Source: Carposina sasakii (taxonomy: Eukaryota; Arthropoda; Insecta; Lepidoptera; Carposinidae). From it: 64,000 nt of DNA. This document shows positions 45,797-58,900 of this stretch, piece after piece. The position numbers and the translations under genes were made by a program. The DNA lies in assembly GCA_014607495.2 (NCBI GenBank), contig CP053153.1, positions 7,440,001-7,504,000 on the forward strand, in the 5' to 3' direction. The notes under the pieces are model-generated. The model made no database searches. It had not been told where the DNA came from and saw nothing but the letters and a program-made list of their open reading frames with translations. Position 1 is the first letter of the stretch. Every line of letters begins with the position of its first letter.

Positions 45797-48700
45797 TTAT
45801 GGTATGTATGAGTTATATCCCGGTGGTGGGGAATATTTCGGCGGTTCCGTGTTTCTGGAGCGAACCGTTATAGGCTGAGATGATGACGACTCCGGGGACT
45901 GTTTCCACCTACAAATTACAGTATAATAAATAATACACACTTTGGCTAGATATAAAATGAATGAAAATTTAAATTGTTATTTTATGCCGCATACACCAGT
46001 GACCTGGTGGAAACCATATCACTACAGGTAGATAGGTAAAGTCGTCCCGCCCCTCACCAACGAACAGGGTTGCCTAGAGAGGTATACTTCACCAAATTAC
46101 GGAAGGCTGAAACGTATCTTGCGAAAGCAATACGATAGCGAAAATTGTACAGTATTCGCGTTGAAATGTCAAAATTCCTTTGAAATTCATTTTACGTAAT
46201 ATGAATTCGACAAGCAATCAGCGAATTATCTACAATTTACGCTATCCCTTTACTTTTGCTAATTATGTAGTAAGAGGGCGGGGTATCCCGGGGTAGGTAC
46301 TGCGTTACCTACAAAGGTATCCAATCTTACCAAGGCACCAAGCTAAGATCGTGCGGTGGTTTGGGTTTGGCGAGGCGCTCGTCGCGTTCCCGCGCGAGCG
46401 TGCCCGGGTCCCGAACCACGGCGCAGCACGCTCGCAGCGTGAAGTAGTAGATCAGCTCCACACCAGACAGCAGGGAGAAGCCAAGGAAGAGGCCAGCTAT
46501 GCCGCCGAATGACACTGCCAAATTAACTTCGGTTCACACATTCGCTACCGGCAGATTTTCTAAGCAAGCCGACATCAGTTCAACGCCTAGTGTGAGGACA
46601 CAAATACGCGTCGGCAGCATCTCTAGAAAGCCAAGAAGACGCAAATACGTAGTCGTTGGGGGTTTTGGGGCGTTTTGGTCCGCTCGTGTTTCGGTCCGCG
46701 GACCGAAACAATGCGTTAAGTGGACTACAGCCCAAAGTCGCACACTACACCGCGGTCTATCTCAAGAATCATATTGGCAACATACACCCGCGTAGCTTAG
46801 TGGCCCAGCATCATTCGAGCTGTAACGGGACAGTTAGTGCTTCGTGTAAAAGAAATGACGCTTTATGGAGCTTAAAATCAGCCAATTATTTTATTCAAAA
46901 GTCGATGTACATACATACATCATATTACATACCTATAGTCACGCTCATTATCCTCCAAAGAGGTTGGGCAGAAGTGTGCAAATTACACATCCACTTTTCA
47001 CCAGTTAGCCTATTAAATCCCACGTGGTAAGGGGTGAGCCTACCGCCGCTTTTCGGGCACAAATAAGTACAACAAAAAGTCGATGTCTATGTTCATTATT
47101 TATTGCCGAATACTGTACCTAAAACCATTTAAAATCAATTTGAATATTCATGTAATATGTTCGTTTCTTACCTAACAAATCGACCCAACCGAAGAGCACT
47201 TCCCGCTTGTAGCGCACCATTGGCCACGACACGAACTCTGTCTCCAATGAACTGGACATGCCCTGACCTTGCTTGTTTGTACTAGAAATAACCACATACA
47301 TACCTACTACTGAAATATTTGCCACTTATGTGGAAATTGTGAAGAAATCTAATTTTTCAATTTAACCGACTCCATTATTGGCGCCCAACGTGGGTCTACA
47401 ATAACTTGTGCCTCAGTCACAAGCTTGTAATTTATATTTATAGAGAACCTATTTCCAAAATTTCAGACTCAAATTCACATTTTTATTTTTCTAGGTAGTA
47501 TGAAGAATTCCGAAACAACTCAGGAATGTCCATACAATCTTGAAAAATAAAAATGTGATTTCGAGTCTCAAATTTTGGAAATAGGATCTCTATAGTGGGC
47601 TATTTACATAGCTTTTCGCTTAACATACCCTTTCTGTTACACTCTGTATACGTTGAATGGATGATTACGCCTTTCAACTATCAGGTATAGTTGCATTTAT
47701 CTCCAGAAGGAAGCGGTATACTTGGTAAGTGGACCAAAATGGCTCCTGTTTGATATAACTATATTTAGGTTTCAGTTTAGTCAATGTTTCAAGCTGTCCT
47801 AAATAATCTTAGGTAGAGAGGTAGGTACTTACTCGATATCAGTAAGTTTCTCGACTTCGTAGACTGTGTGAGAACAGCCGAGCTCGCAGGAGCAGTGTGT
47901 TATGTCGGTGATAGCCGCCAAATATTTGTCGATGCAGGCTAGCTCACGTATCGTGCATTGACGGTAGCCGGCTAGGATTAAAATTAAATACCCGTTTATT
48001 TGCATGTTGTTCCGAAATAGATGATGAATTCAACACAGAGGATATTGTGTGTGTTTCCATGTATTTCTAGATATGAATTTTATGTCAATACGCGCCCCTT
48101 CCCTTTAAACTGGTAGTCTCAAAGGAACATTCGGTTAACGATATACATAAATAGAATACCAACTGCCTTTAAAGCGGTTAGCAAAGGCACAGTCGCCGTG
48201 GAATGTACCTTTTCCGAACTTCTCACTTTTTTTTACAATTAGCTAGGCAAACATTTGACCGCCATCGTGCCTGATAAGCAAGATGCGGCCTAGGGTGGTA
48301 CATGTTTGCCTAGAAAGTGCCTATTCACTCTAGCTTTGAAGAGACCAATGTTGTAGTGCTCGGGAAATACATCGGTAAGAAGTGCATTCCACTCCTTAGC
48401 CGTTCACAGCCACACTTCAGCCAAATAGTTACTTTTTGTCTTATAATGTATATAAAAACAATTTTTTCAACTTACGTATAGATGGATAGAAGTGTGGCAC
48501 ACACTTGCAGTAAGACCGGCTCCGCTGCATCCTACACTGGCGCATGCAGGCCGAATAAGTATAAATGCTAGACGTTTCGAGCGGCTGCTCGTCCGCAAAA
48601 ATGCATCTTCGCTGCTTTATTGAGAGCTGCCTCGCGTCTTCCGTAGTATACGTGTGCTTGACGGAGAAAGATACTTTCTCAACGCGACGGTCCCATGTGT

Positions 48701-51700
48701 GTTGGGGGTTTTGTTCTAAGCCAGCCATTTCTTCAGTGGAGTGAATGTAAATCTGTAAAGTTTTGAGTGTTATACAAATTTCTGTTTGAGGGTAATTTAC
48801 TATAAGCAACCAGATAGTAAATAAAAAAGCAGTAGCAAATAGGTACATGGGCTTTTTTTAATATCAACCATACATAGGTAGAGGAAGATCGGGTAATGGG
48901 AGTCAGTGGGTAATAGTGGTCACCCACACATCTCCAAAAGTAACACTAATAGAAATGCGTTAAGGATCCTCCCTGCCCGCTCTGTTTCCCTCGCTGTCGC
49001 TGCGAGCGTGCCGCGTGGGTATGGCGACAGCATAGAGAATGAGAGGTGTGTTTTGTTTTTGCGGCTCGCCGATGTAAATTTTTACGGGTGCAAAATATAC
49101 AGTAACTTTTATAGTTATTGGTCTACTTGTATGTTACTATTTTACGCCCTTACTTGTACATTTGGTGTAATATTTCCTACTTAAATCCGGAGTTTTTCTA
49201 ATGTATATTTTGTGTTTATTATTTTTTCTTCATAAAATACTTGTGGGTAATGAGAATCGGGTGATCCCCATTGCCCGCTAGTGACCGCCACCCAAAGAAA
49301 AAGATAGGGGAAAGGAAAAATATACGGGGTGATTTTTGGTCGTCAACGTTCCCCAAATTTACGGAATCTCCTCATCATCATGATCATTTTTCTCCATGGA
49401 AGCATACCTGGGAAGTGTCTGGTTTCCAAAATATTAGGATCCAAAGTTGAGTAAATAGACTGCGTTTTCTGCATAAATGCACATTGACGCGTGTAGCAAG
49501 ATTACGCGCGTGCCGAAGAAGGGGACCGAAAGAGTAGAGAGCAAGATTCTCCAGGAATCAAACGATACCCTTGTATCAGACGTGACGCGATTTGTGTTAG
49601 ATTTTTGTATGATCCTCATTGCCCACAAGGTGACCTTAATTACCCGTAACTTAGTGCAATGGGAGTCAAATCTGTTTTTTTTTATACTTTTATATTTCCC
49701 AAAGATGATTATCAAAGTGATGATTACTGATCTCAAATTATAGCTAATTAAGTAAATTTTGTTATGAGGCGGTTGCAATAATTTTTTTGTTAATTTTAGC
49801 TTTTGTATTCTAATTCTTGCTTAAGTGACCCCCATTACCCAATCTTCCCCTACCTACCATTTTTAAGCATAATAAAAGTTACCTAAGGTACTTACATCGA
49901 TGATGGTATCATTCCGATAAGAATTGAACATGAAGGACCATTTGGCGTCAGTTTCATGAATGTAAGCCTCAGCGAATTGTTCGGATTGCATTTGAGATTG
50001 CCTAAAATAAATGGAAATTAAAATAAAGTATTATGATTTAGCAGCACGTGACTGGCAGTAGGTATTTTCGTGATACATACGAGTATACTTTAGATTGATC
50101 AGGCTACATGATAGGTACCTACCATGGCCAACTTTTCTCAGCGTGTCTAGAGTTGAAAGCGTAGCAGAATCCCATTTCTGTGAATACAGGCGCAAGCAGG
50201 TCACAGCATTCTTCCGAGTCTGCCTTCCACTCGCAGTCATAGAACAGCGCCTCACAATGACGAACGATCTAAAAGTAGAAATCAAGCAATACACTATAAA
50301 ACAGGCAAATGCTGTTCAATTGTGCTTACCTTTAGTATATTTCCGCAGAAATATATTATTTAAGCAGTTCTCAAAGAACTCCACAGGTATAATAACCAGC
50401 ACGCATTTAGTTGACCGTCAGTCTCAACAGTCCGAGATCAGTGAGAGGGACTGTACCTACAGCGAGCACAGCAATGGCACCTAGGGTATATTATAAAAGG
50501 AAATTGCACCCTCATGAAGTAAGTTACTTCAGGGTCCTTGGTCCGATGTCTTACTGGGAGGCATACAATTCAATATAGTACACTGCTTTCGAGCAAAAAG
50601 AACATATTGAGAGTACTCACTCTCAAAACCGCATCTTTTGGGTCAGTGGCAACGCTGGGTGTCTCTGTGTCCGCGCCGCCGACCAGTGCCGGATCCGCTA
50701 TAAACTCGTTCACTCGCGCCGATATCGACTTGTAGCTCAACGTGGACAACCACTTGAGCATGTCGCCTGCACGCTCCGGGGGATCTGGACCCCACGTACT
50801 ATAAATAAATATGTACTTGTCTTAATATTCACAAACTTTACAACACATTAATCGGGTCCCTCACTAAGATCCCTTAGGTCTTGTGTCATGCATACTAGGC
50901 AACGCAGTATAAATATAAGATGAAACATCTATGAATTGGGAATAAAACATGATGCATCACATCAATGTTTGCAGCTACCGTGACTCGAACCTAGGACCTG
51001 CGCGGCAGGGTACCTACTAGCAAGGCAGGGCATTAACTAATAAGAATTTGTACTAATAATCTCTTTATAATAATAATAAATAAATAAATAACTGTGCCAA
51101 CCTACAGTAGGTTGCGGTTTTGTACTTCGTAATGATCCATATACCTTCGTAAATACCTTTGATGATCCATAAAACATAACTTTTTTCAGATTAAACAATT
51201 AAAGCTTACCTATCAACTAGTTCTTTCAGTAGGTCTTCATCAACAGGATTCCAGTCACATATTGTTACTGCCGGGAACGGCACATCCCAATTGTGAAAAT
51301 CGGTATCCAAACCTGCAAAAGTTTGTATAAAATTTAAACTAATGTAACTTCTCCAGTAGAACCGAAGTAGACAGATCCACCTATCGCAAAAAACGCTGTT
51401 TAATCATACAAAACCCACCTGTGATTGTAGGATTAGTTTGAAACTTTTCCCAAAGACTGACGATGATGATGCACGTAGTGACTGCACCGACTGCGGTAAA
51501 GCTAAACCACATAAACCTGATGACCACAAGTAGCTACATCAAATTAATGAAATCAATAGAATAAAACTAAACTCATTTATAAAACCATTAAATAGAGCAA
51601 TGAAACACTAGGTACTCATGTTTTTGATAAGGTGAAATTGTCTTTGGTTAACGAGTATTTCCTAAAAATTAACACACTATCAATAAACAAAAGATCAAGT

Positions 51701-52598
51701 AACTTTCGAAAGCTCTCTTATCTGCCTAAGTTTAATCTACCTAATTATACAGGGTGATTTTTGGTCGTCAACGTTCCCGAAAACTACGGAATCTCCTCGT
51801 CATCACGATAATTTTTCTCCATGGAAGCATACCTGGGAAGTGTCTGGTTTCCAAAATATTAGGGTCCAAAGTTGAGTAAATAGATTGCGTTTTTCTGCAT
51901 AAATGCACATTGACGCGTGTAGCAAGAACATTTCACGAGAAATAATTTATATCTGTCTATGAAAAAACTAGCATAAACACTGGACACTATAAATTTTGCC
52001 CGATCAAGGAATAAAAAATTTTTTTCAAAAAAATTTACATCTTTTCCCACCATTTTTTTGGCATAAACTTACTTTATTTGATGTAAAGAGTGCGTCCCTT
52101 CGTTAAGGGTGGCCACCAAAAAACACCCTGTATAAATAATTATGGTAAAAGGAAATACAATTATATTTAACCAGATATATATATATAATTATATTTAACA
52201 AGTTACCCCATTTGTATGATAAAATCAAGAATATGACTCATAATCAGGCCAAACGTTATTTGAAGCATTACTTTGCGGTGCTTTAATACAATTTATAACT
52301 TATGTAAGTAAGTATAGTATAGAAGTCGCGCTCAATGCTGCTGAGTAGACTCACGTTACGCACATAAGCTTACACTTACATTTATGTTTTTTATGGAAAT
52401 AAATAGTTTTAATTTTTTTTCTCACTTTTCACAGAACGGTCGCTTCTTTTCTGCTATATACCGCACGCCATGTAAAGTAGAATTATTAAAAAATTCCGTA
52501 GTCTGGTGGCGCAAGCTCGTTGCAAAAAGTGACAGGGCATTTACTGATTTCGTATTGTTGCCATTCCTTTTTAAAGGTTCGTCGGGATACACTCTCAT
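45797..52598 (-). CDS. DEG/ENaC (pickpocket-type) sodium channel subunit, 11 exons, 541 aa
   Basis: Exons in transcript order: 52598-52426, 51516-51419, 51312-51210, 50798-50621, 50268-50123, 50001-49896, 48752-48476, 47971-47833, 47281-47172, 46514-46331, 45908-45797. All are GT-AG and in phase. DEG/ENaC subunits form trimeric amiloride-sensitive cation channels; insect pickpockets serve mechano-, chemo- and osmosensation or fluid uptake. Visible features are the intracellular HG gating motif (H43-G44), TM1 (about 59-80), FPAVTIC (103-109) at the top of the extracellular domain, a cysteine-rich region including CKCVPHFYP, and TM2 (about 444-470) with LFLGFS holding the G-x-S filter (455-457). 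The cytosolic tail ends in PPKY (527-530) and PPGY (533-536), two PY motifs. Length is typical. The start is the first ATG in the N-terminal frame, at 52598; a short upstream coding exon is not excluded. Which ppk subfamily it belongs to is not decided. Confidence 0.92.
46947..47066 (+). repeat. Dispersed repeat B, copy 6 (left half)
   Basis: It covers the TTGGGCAGAAGTGTGCAAAT to CCGCCGCTTTTCGGGCAC part, in a DEG/ENaC intron. Confidence 0.6.
47439..47594. repeat. Foldback MITE, ~156 bp
   Basis: Arms TATAGAGAACCTATTTCCAA and TTGGAAATAGGATCTCTATA pair over about 53 bases, continuing through CACATTTTTATTTTTC / GAAAAATAAAAATGTG. It lies in the DEG/ENaC intron upstream of the exon at 47172-47281. 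Confidence 0.8.
49322..49505 (-). mobile_element. MITE family A, copy 5 (truncated)
   Basis: Only the GGGTGATTTTTGGTCGTCAAC end and the adjoining half are present. Homology stops near the GACGCGTGTAGCAAGAT segment. It lies in a DEG/ENaC intron. Confidence 0.65.
51746..52134 (-). mobile_element. MITE family A, copy 6 (longest, cleanest ends)
   Basis: It starts TATACAGGGTGATTTTTGG and ends AAAAACACCCTGTATAAA, so the outer TACAGGGTG is a perfect terminal inverted repeat flanked by TA on both sides. It lies in the first intron of the DEG/ENaC gene. Confidence 0.75.
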
Positions 52599-52877
52599 AG
52601 TTATTACAATTTGTAAATCCCATCCATACACAAGTAACCGATGTCTGAGTTATAATCGCACTGACCCACGCTATGGGAGCTAGATATTTAATAAGTAATG
52701 ACACATAATTGTGTCAGATAACATCGAAAATATCGATCACCATAGCGTGATTTAAATCATCACCCACATTTTGTGGACTAACGTTTTTAAAGCTCTGCAT
52801 AAAACATAAGTAAGGTCCTATTATAGTTATCTATTATAAAACTAGGTGAAGTGATAAATATTTACATTGGTAATAGC

Positions 52878-52883
52878 TTTTAA
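52878..52883 (-). terminator. Possible variant polyadenylation signal (ATTAAA) of AK7
   Basis: ATTAAA on the minus strand about 40 bases past the AK7 stop codon. No AATAAA precedes the next gene's start at 52,598 (same strand, 320 bp away). The variant hexamer is the best candidate, but weak. Confidence 0.3.
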
Positions 52884-52920
52884 TCACTTGTAATAAATAA
52901 ATAACATAGTCTCAAACATT

Positions 52921-55900
52921 TTAAAGTGAACTCATTTTATTAATACTCTTCTTCTTAGACAAAGAAGGATCTTCAACATTAGCTTCAGGTGGTATTAATG
53001 GGTCTATTTTAATATCGAGAGTGTCCAAAGCTTCATCCATCAACTTTATTTTTCCCAGTAACTTCTCGGCTTGTAAATTATATCCGGGTTCTAGCATTTT
53101 TCCGGTCGGATTCAATTTAAACAAATATTCAGCCTGAAAGTATTTACAACTTTATTGCTTTAAGCAACTAAAGCCCTACATCTAAACAAATCTTTTTATT
53201 ATTTACAAGACCCAATTAATGTTTTAATCGTTCCGCCATAGAAGCTCCTATAGATACGCGATGAATGAAGATGAATATATTAACCTACCTACTACCATTC
53301 ATCTGTCAACATAAAATTGCTCTTACCAAATAATCAATTGGATCAGTTGGGCGAAGCTTGGCCACTTCTAAGAGAGCTTGAGTGAGGGTCGGGAATATAT
53401 GGTGCACCAGGTAGTTCCGCATCGGCTCACCGGCTGCAGCCAACGCTGCTTCCTCTTCCTCACGCATCAAGGAATACAGCTCCGACTGTGGAAGTCAAAT
53501 TCTTTACCAACCTCAGTCCAGGTTGAATGTTAAGTTATCTACTCGTAATCTATCCAAGTCATTATGTAGATAGATGGCTCTTCTTAATTTGAACGATTCA
53601 AGTTAGTAATAATAGTAATATGGATTACCACCATAATTTAATTACCCAATATTCCATTTTCTCTTCTCGTTCCTGTTGAATCTTCATTTCAAGTTCTTTC
53701 ATAACTTGTGCCTCTTTGTGCCGTAAGGACTCGTATTCTTCTTTCTCTTTCTTCTCGGCTGCTTCAACTATTGCTATAATTAATGAAAACGAAGTGCTGA
53801 GTATAATTATCATGGAAGTATTTAAAACAGATCATAATAACAAGTACCTATTGAATTATAGAAATATGAAAAAGTTTAGAGTGTGTGAACCACCTAAGTT
53901 ACCAAAGTAACATGTAATTAGTAGGTACTACTAACCCAAAAGTTTAGGGTAACGGCAAGGGCGGCCCATGCGCAATGTCACAGCAAAATAGGGGTCTTTC
54001 ATAGAATAGTCCATATGATCTTTGACGGATACTATCAACGGATGCACGTCCAATTCATCAAAGAAATTCAACGGTGTGACGTCACGGGCGTCACCAGCTC
54101 GGAACTCCGATAAGCGTTTTAGAACCACCTCCTCGTCCAAGCGATCATTCCCTTCAGGCTGCCGCATTGCCTTCTCGCAAATGAACTCATCTGTAGCTTC
54201 TAAAGACACTACTATATCTGCAATCACAATAGAAAAAATTGTTGTTACATACTAGAAGACGGAGTATTAGTGCAATTAACATCGATTGAATTTTACAGAA
54301 AGTAACCATACCCGGCAGTAACTTTCTCAAAACATTATTGTACAGATCCTGGTCTTCGTCAAATTGCTCTTCTTCTTCCAATTCTTCAGCCTCAGAGTCA
54401 CGTTCATCTCCTCTATCGAATACTGTCAACGGATGGAAGTTGTTAATTATAAATTCATAATGACATGTTAAATATATTTTTTGATTTATGTGTATATTTA
54501 AGGACGCCCGCGACTCCGTCCGCGTGGACTACAGAAAATACTAAATGTCGAAATTATCCGGGATAAAAACATTTTCCCGGGATAAAAATAGCCTATATGT
54601 TAAGTGGGACATGTCACAATATATTCCTGAAAACTGCATCGAAATCGGTTCAGCTTAGCGTGCACAAACGCACAGACAAACAAACAAACCGACAAACAGA
54701 CAAAAATTCCAAAATCATCGTTTTGGGTTCTATTGCGTTGATAAAGGTCTCCTATATTTTTTCTCCTATATCTTCCATGTACAGACAGCGATCCGTTACA
54801 TTTATATTATATGTATAGATAAGTATAGAAGACTTACAGATGCCACACTGAGATAAGGTGTTGGGAAATCCGTCGAGGACCCATCCTCTATTCATCGCAT
54901 CGCGATTTAAAAGGCGCTGACGTATGTATCTGTTAAAAAGAGGAAAACATTCGGATATTTAAGTTAGATTTAAGCACAGATTTAAGTAAGTATACCTAAA
55001 GTTCGTCCTAGGTTCTAAAAGAGGAACCAAAGTAAAACCTACTTAACATATTTTGACCTCGGTTGATTTTTGCCTGAAAAGTTGTGATAAACCATGATAA
55101 ATACCAAATATTTATACCCTATAACTTCATCATCAGTGGGATTCTTGCCACTTCTTAGCATCAATAGTTTCTGCTTTGCCGCTTCCTTCGCAGATTCGTC
55201 TTCCCCCTCATCTTCGTCAGGCTCATTATGATCTTCTTCCTCTAAAGTACCTGTATTTAAAGCGGCCATTTCCCCTGCTTCCCAATGTTCTACACGACCT
55301 TCCTAACAGAGAAAATAGATACTTAAATGTGTTTGTGACCTACTCATTGTTCTTCTTTTAATAATGAGCTGAAAAAAATAGCGGCTGGCACGGTTTGCAG
55401 TGGTTGTGGGTTCAATTCCCACTCGGGTGAAGAATTTTTTCCATTTTCTTTATTAATAAAAATAGTTCTAACCAAATCTTCTTGCAAGTCCTTAGCCGCT
55501 GTCTCCGGGGAAATATATATGAGGCCGTAAGCTTCGCAGATCATCTTGGCTAACGTCGTCTTTCCAACTATTGGCGGACCATACACCACTAACTGAACAG
55601 AAATGTATATTAATGGAAGCAATGAAATACAGTGCGATAACGCAGACGACAGATTGGCACAGCAATGCGGCGGCTTACTGAATGAAGGACAAGATTAATA
55701 TTTATTGGGATTTACCAAAACACTATGATACTATTAAATAACACTGTGGGTCATACTTTAAATGGCTTCAATGATCTTTCCTTCTTAAACTGTTTAATAA
55801 GCGTTGGAATATTCTCCTCGAAAGTTGTGTCCGAAGTCCACTGCAGATTCATTGTTTCCATTAAAAACGTTGGTTCCATGCTTAGATTAAGAGTCATTAA

Positions 55901-58900
55901 ATCGAAAATACGTTGCTGAAATCATAATTTAAGAACTGCTTATTAGATGTTGGTTAAGTTTGGCTTCAGACAGATTTATCATAAACTGACCAAGATCTTT
56001 TCCAAGAGATGTAAAGACTTAAAAAATTCAGACCAAAGAAGTTTAGGTGAAAACTATGTATGATAGAATAGATCCTACTAATATTACAAACGCGAAAGTT
56101 TGTGGGTTTGTTACTCTTTCACGTAAAAACGGCTGGAGCGATTTTAATAAAATTTAGTATGGAGTTAGCCGACACCCTGGATTAACACATAGGCTACTTT
56201 TTATCCCGGTAAAATATATTTTTATCTCGGATAATTTCTACATTTTGTTTTTCTACAGTTCATGCGGATGAGGTCGCGAACGTCCACTAGTAGGAAAAAT
56301 ATCTTCTTAATAAGTAATCTATACACGTAGAAATTATATCTACAGCTCTCCCACGTAGGTAATAGTAAGAACAATAAGAAAAGTAAATAAACTACTAACA
56401 TCTATTTCTGGAATGAGAAATGCGTCTTCGGGTGGAATGCATTTGAACATACCGGATCCAACATGGCGTCCAATAGATTTAATAATCTGTGAAAATATGA
56501 TGATTTGGAAATCGAAAGTAAACGCAGTATCAACTCGAGCCGTTTTGATGTTAAATAATAATAATAATATTTTTTTTTACAAAACACAATTGTACAATAA
56601 GCGCACTGAGATTAATATAAATTGAGGTATAGTAAATAACAGTGACAATAAAAAAATATGCGCGGTAGAAACGCTGCTGTCTACCTAGGATTTAACCTGT
56701 TCTTGTAGTTCATTTCTATAAAGTTGATAAGGTGTTATACCTACTTACCTAAGTACATTATTTTGTATGAAACTCTCCGGCGGGCAAAACACACTTGTCG
56801 CAGGATCATTTTATAGCGATTCGACTATCTACCTACCATTATTTGTTGCATTAGTTTTGCATTCAGCAACAGAACTATGCACCTCATCATCATCATCATT
56901 TCAGCCCTGGGAAGTCCACTGCTGGACATAGGCCTCCCCCAACAACCTCCATACCCACCGGTCGGAAGCAGCCTGCATCCAACCGACGCCCGCGACCTTG
57001 GCCAGGTCGTCCGTCCATCTCGCGGTTGGCCTTCCCACGCTGCGTTTGCCGATACGTGGTATCCACTCTAGAACTTTCCGGCTCCATCGGCTATCAGTTC
57101 TTCGATGTTGTTTGAGTTCGAGTAATGTTATACCTAATTACCTGCTTTTGTCTAGAAAATGTTTGCTCCACGGCTAAAATGTAAAGTTTTTTGGGGAAAT
57201 CCATAATCAAATTGTATATAATTCTGCAATAAATACAACATTGAATTATTAGATAACAACCTACCTATATCAAATGCTATTTTAGTGGTATAAGTATAAT
57301 ACTTAAAATCATTAATGACTTACTGTGCTAGATCCAAAACATTGATTAATGGTACAATATTGTTTCCTCTTCCCAATATAGGCATAAACCTTTCCCCTTC
57401 CCAAGCCTTTTGAAACCAGTAGTACAAAACATCTTCAGGACCTCCGTAAGTTACTCCTGTGGCCACCACTAAAGCCCTGTTAAATAGGTTATGTGCAGTA
57501 ATGTACAAACATTTTTTTTTGTTAAGATAAAGTACGTACTTATTCGCTTCAGACATCACACATCTTAAATATACCTACCACTTAGATACCATTACCTATT
57601 ACTTACCATAACTATCATGGTCTACCAAATATAACGATCCTAAAGGTACCTGAATAGGTTTAGGTAGTCAATCCAGAAAAGTATTTGCACTTACTCAGCC
57701 GATATTCACTTTCGAGTGAGCAGGTAGATATACTTACTATGGACCATAAAAATAATAGCAACGAATAATGTCTCCAACCGTATTTCGGACAAGGCGGCCT
57801 CTACGGAGGACTACGGACTGTTCGCAAACACAGATGCACTGTCATAGTCCGTTCGTTTAGCACCGCATAGCAACGAATAATGAACTAGCTCAAGCACATT
57901 GTTGTGATAAAAAATAGGGGTACCAGAATATTGCTCATGCTCTGCTGGAGGCGGAACAAGAAACGGTTTTGCAGATTGCGCTAAATCAGAGTTATTGCGG
58001 TCAATATCGTGTTAGTGACGCCAAAAATATTTTAAACTGCCTCAGTAACTAGAAGAAGATCGGGGAAAATTACTTAAGTATTATTTATGATGTAGGTAAC
58101 CACTAAATTTGATTGCGCTAGACTAGTCTCTGACTACAGCCACAAGGTTCGTTTTGTTTTTCCTATATACTATTTATCAAAGTAATCGTCTGTCCTATAT
58201 GTGTGTGTACATATCTATTCAGGTACGTTACTTAGGCTATTTGTCCTACGAAAAGCACACATAATCATAACATACCCAATTTGAGATCGATATTTTCTGG
58301 CCAAAGCAATAACCTCGTTTTCGGCATCATAATGCATTTTGTAATTAAGATGGGTCTTTCTTTTCCTAAAATCTGTGTCTGTAAATGGCATTTCGGGGAC
58401 ATCCTATTAAAAAGAATACATTACCGTAAGTTATTCTGGCAAATCGGACGAAGATACGAGATGTTTAAAAAATATTTACATACAGAACTTGGGGTAAAAA
58501 AATTAACGAGATTATGGGTTATGGTCATACCCGATCAAGTGGTTTAGTGCATCCCCAGGTCATAACCGTTGATATTAGGATTAAATAACGTTTCTTGAGT
58601 ACAGCCTCATCATCCGTCGATGCAGCCGATGAAGCAGCGGCAACTTGTTTTTCCAATAATTCATTTAAAACTGTCGACAAATAAGTAAATAAGTGCTGTT
58701 TGATAAGTTTATCTGTGGTATCTTGTGGTATTTATGTAGTTAGTTTTGTAGTACCTATAGTTTGTTGTCAAATAATCTCATTTACGTAATACAGCAGTAC
58801 TGGTTAACTGGAAGAGAATGCCATGTAGCATTAAGTTCACCTTTGTATAACTTTATAGTGCATTAAAAAAATTTCTATCTATCTAATAATATTAGCCTGT

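Noticed and set aside
46499..47030. Plus-strand frames opposite DEG/ENaC exon 10
   Set aside because: They are antisense shadows of the channel exon and of repeat B.
47262..47270. GGTCAG acceptor for DEG/ENaC exon 9
   Set aside because: It puts the exon out of phase; the acceptor TTTCTAG ending at 47282 gives an in-frame join on both sides.
55400..55425. Possible tRNA gene, from the B box GGTTCAATTCC
   Set aside because: No cloverleaf, no A box and no acceptor stem can be drawn; the sequence matches a dispersed SINE with two other copies.
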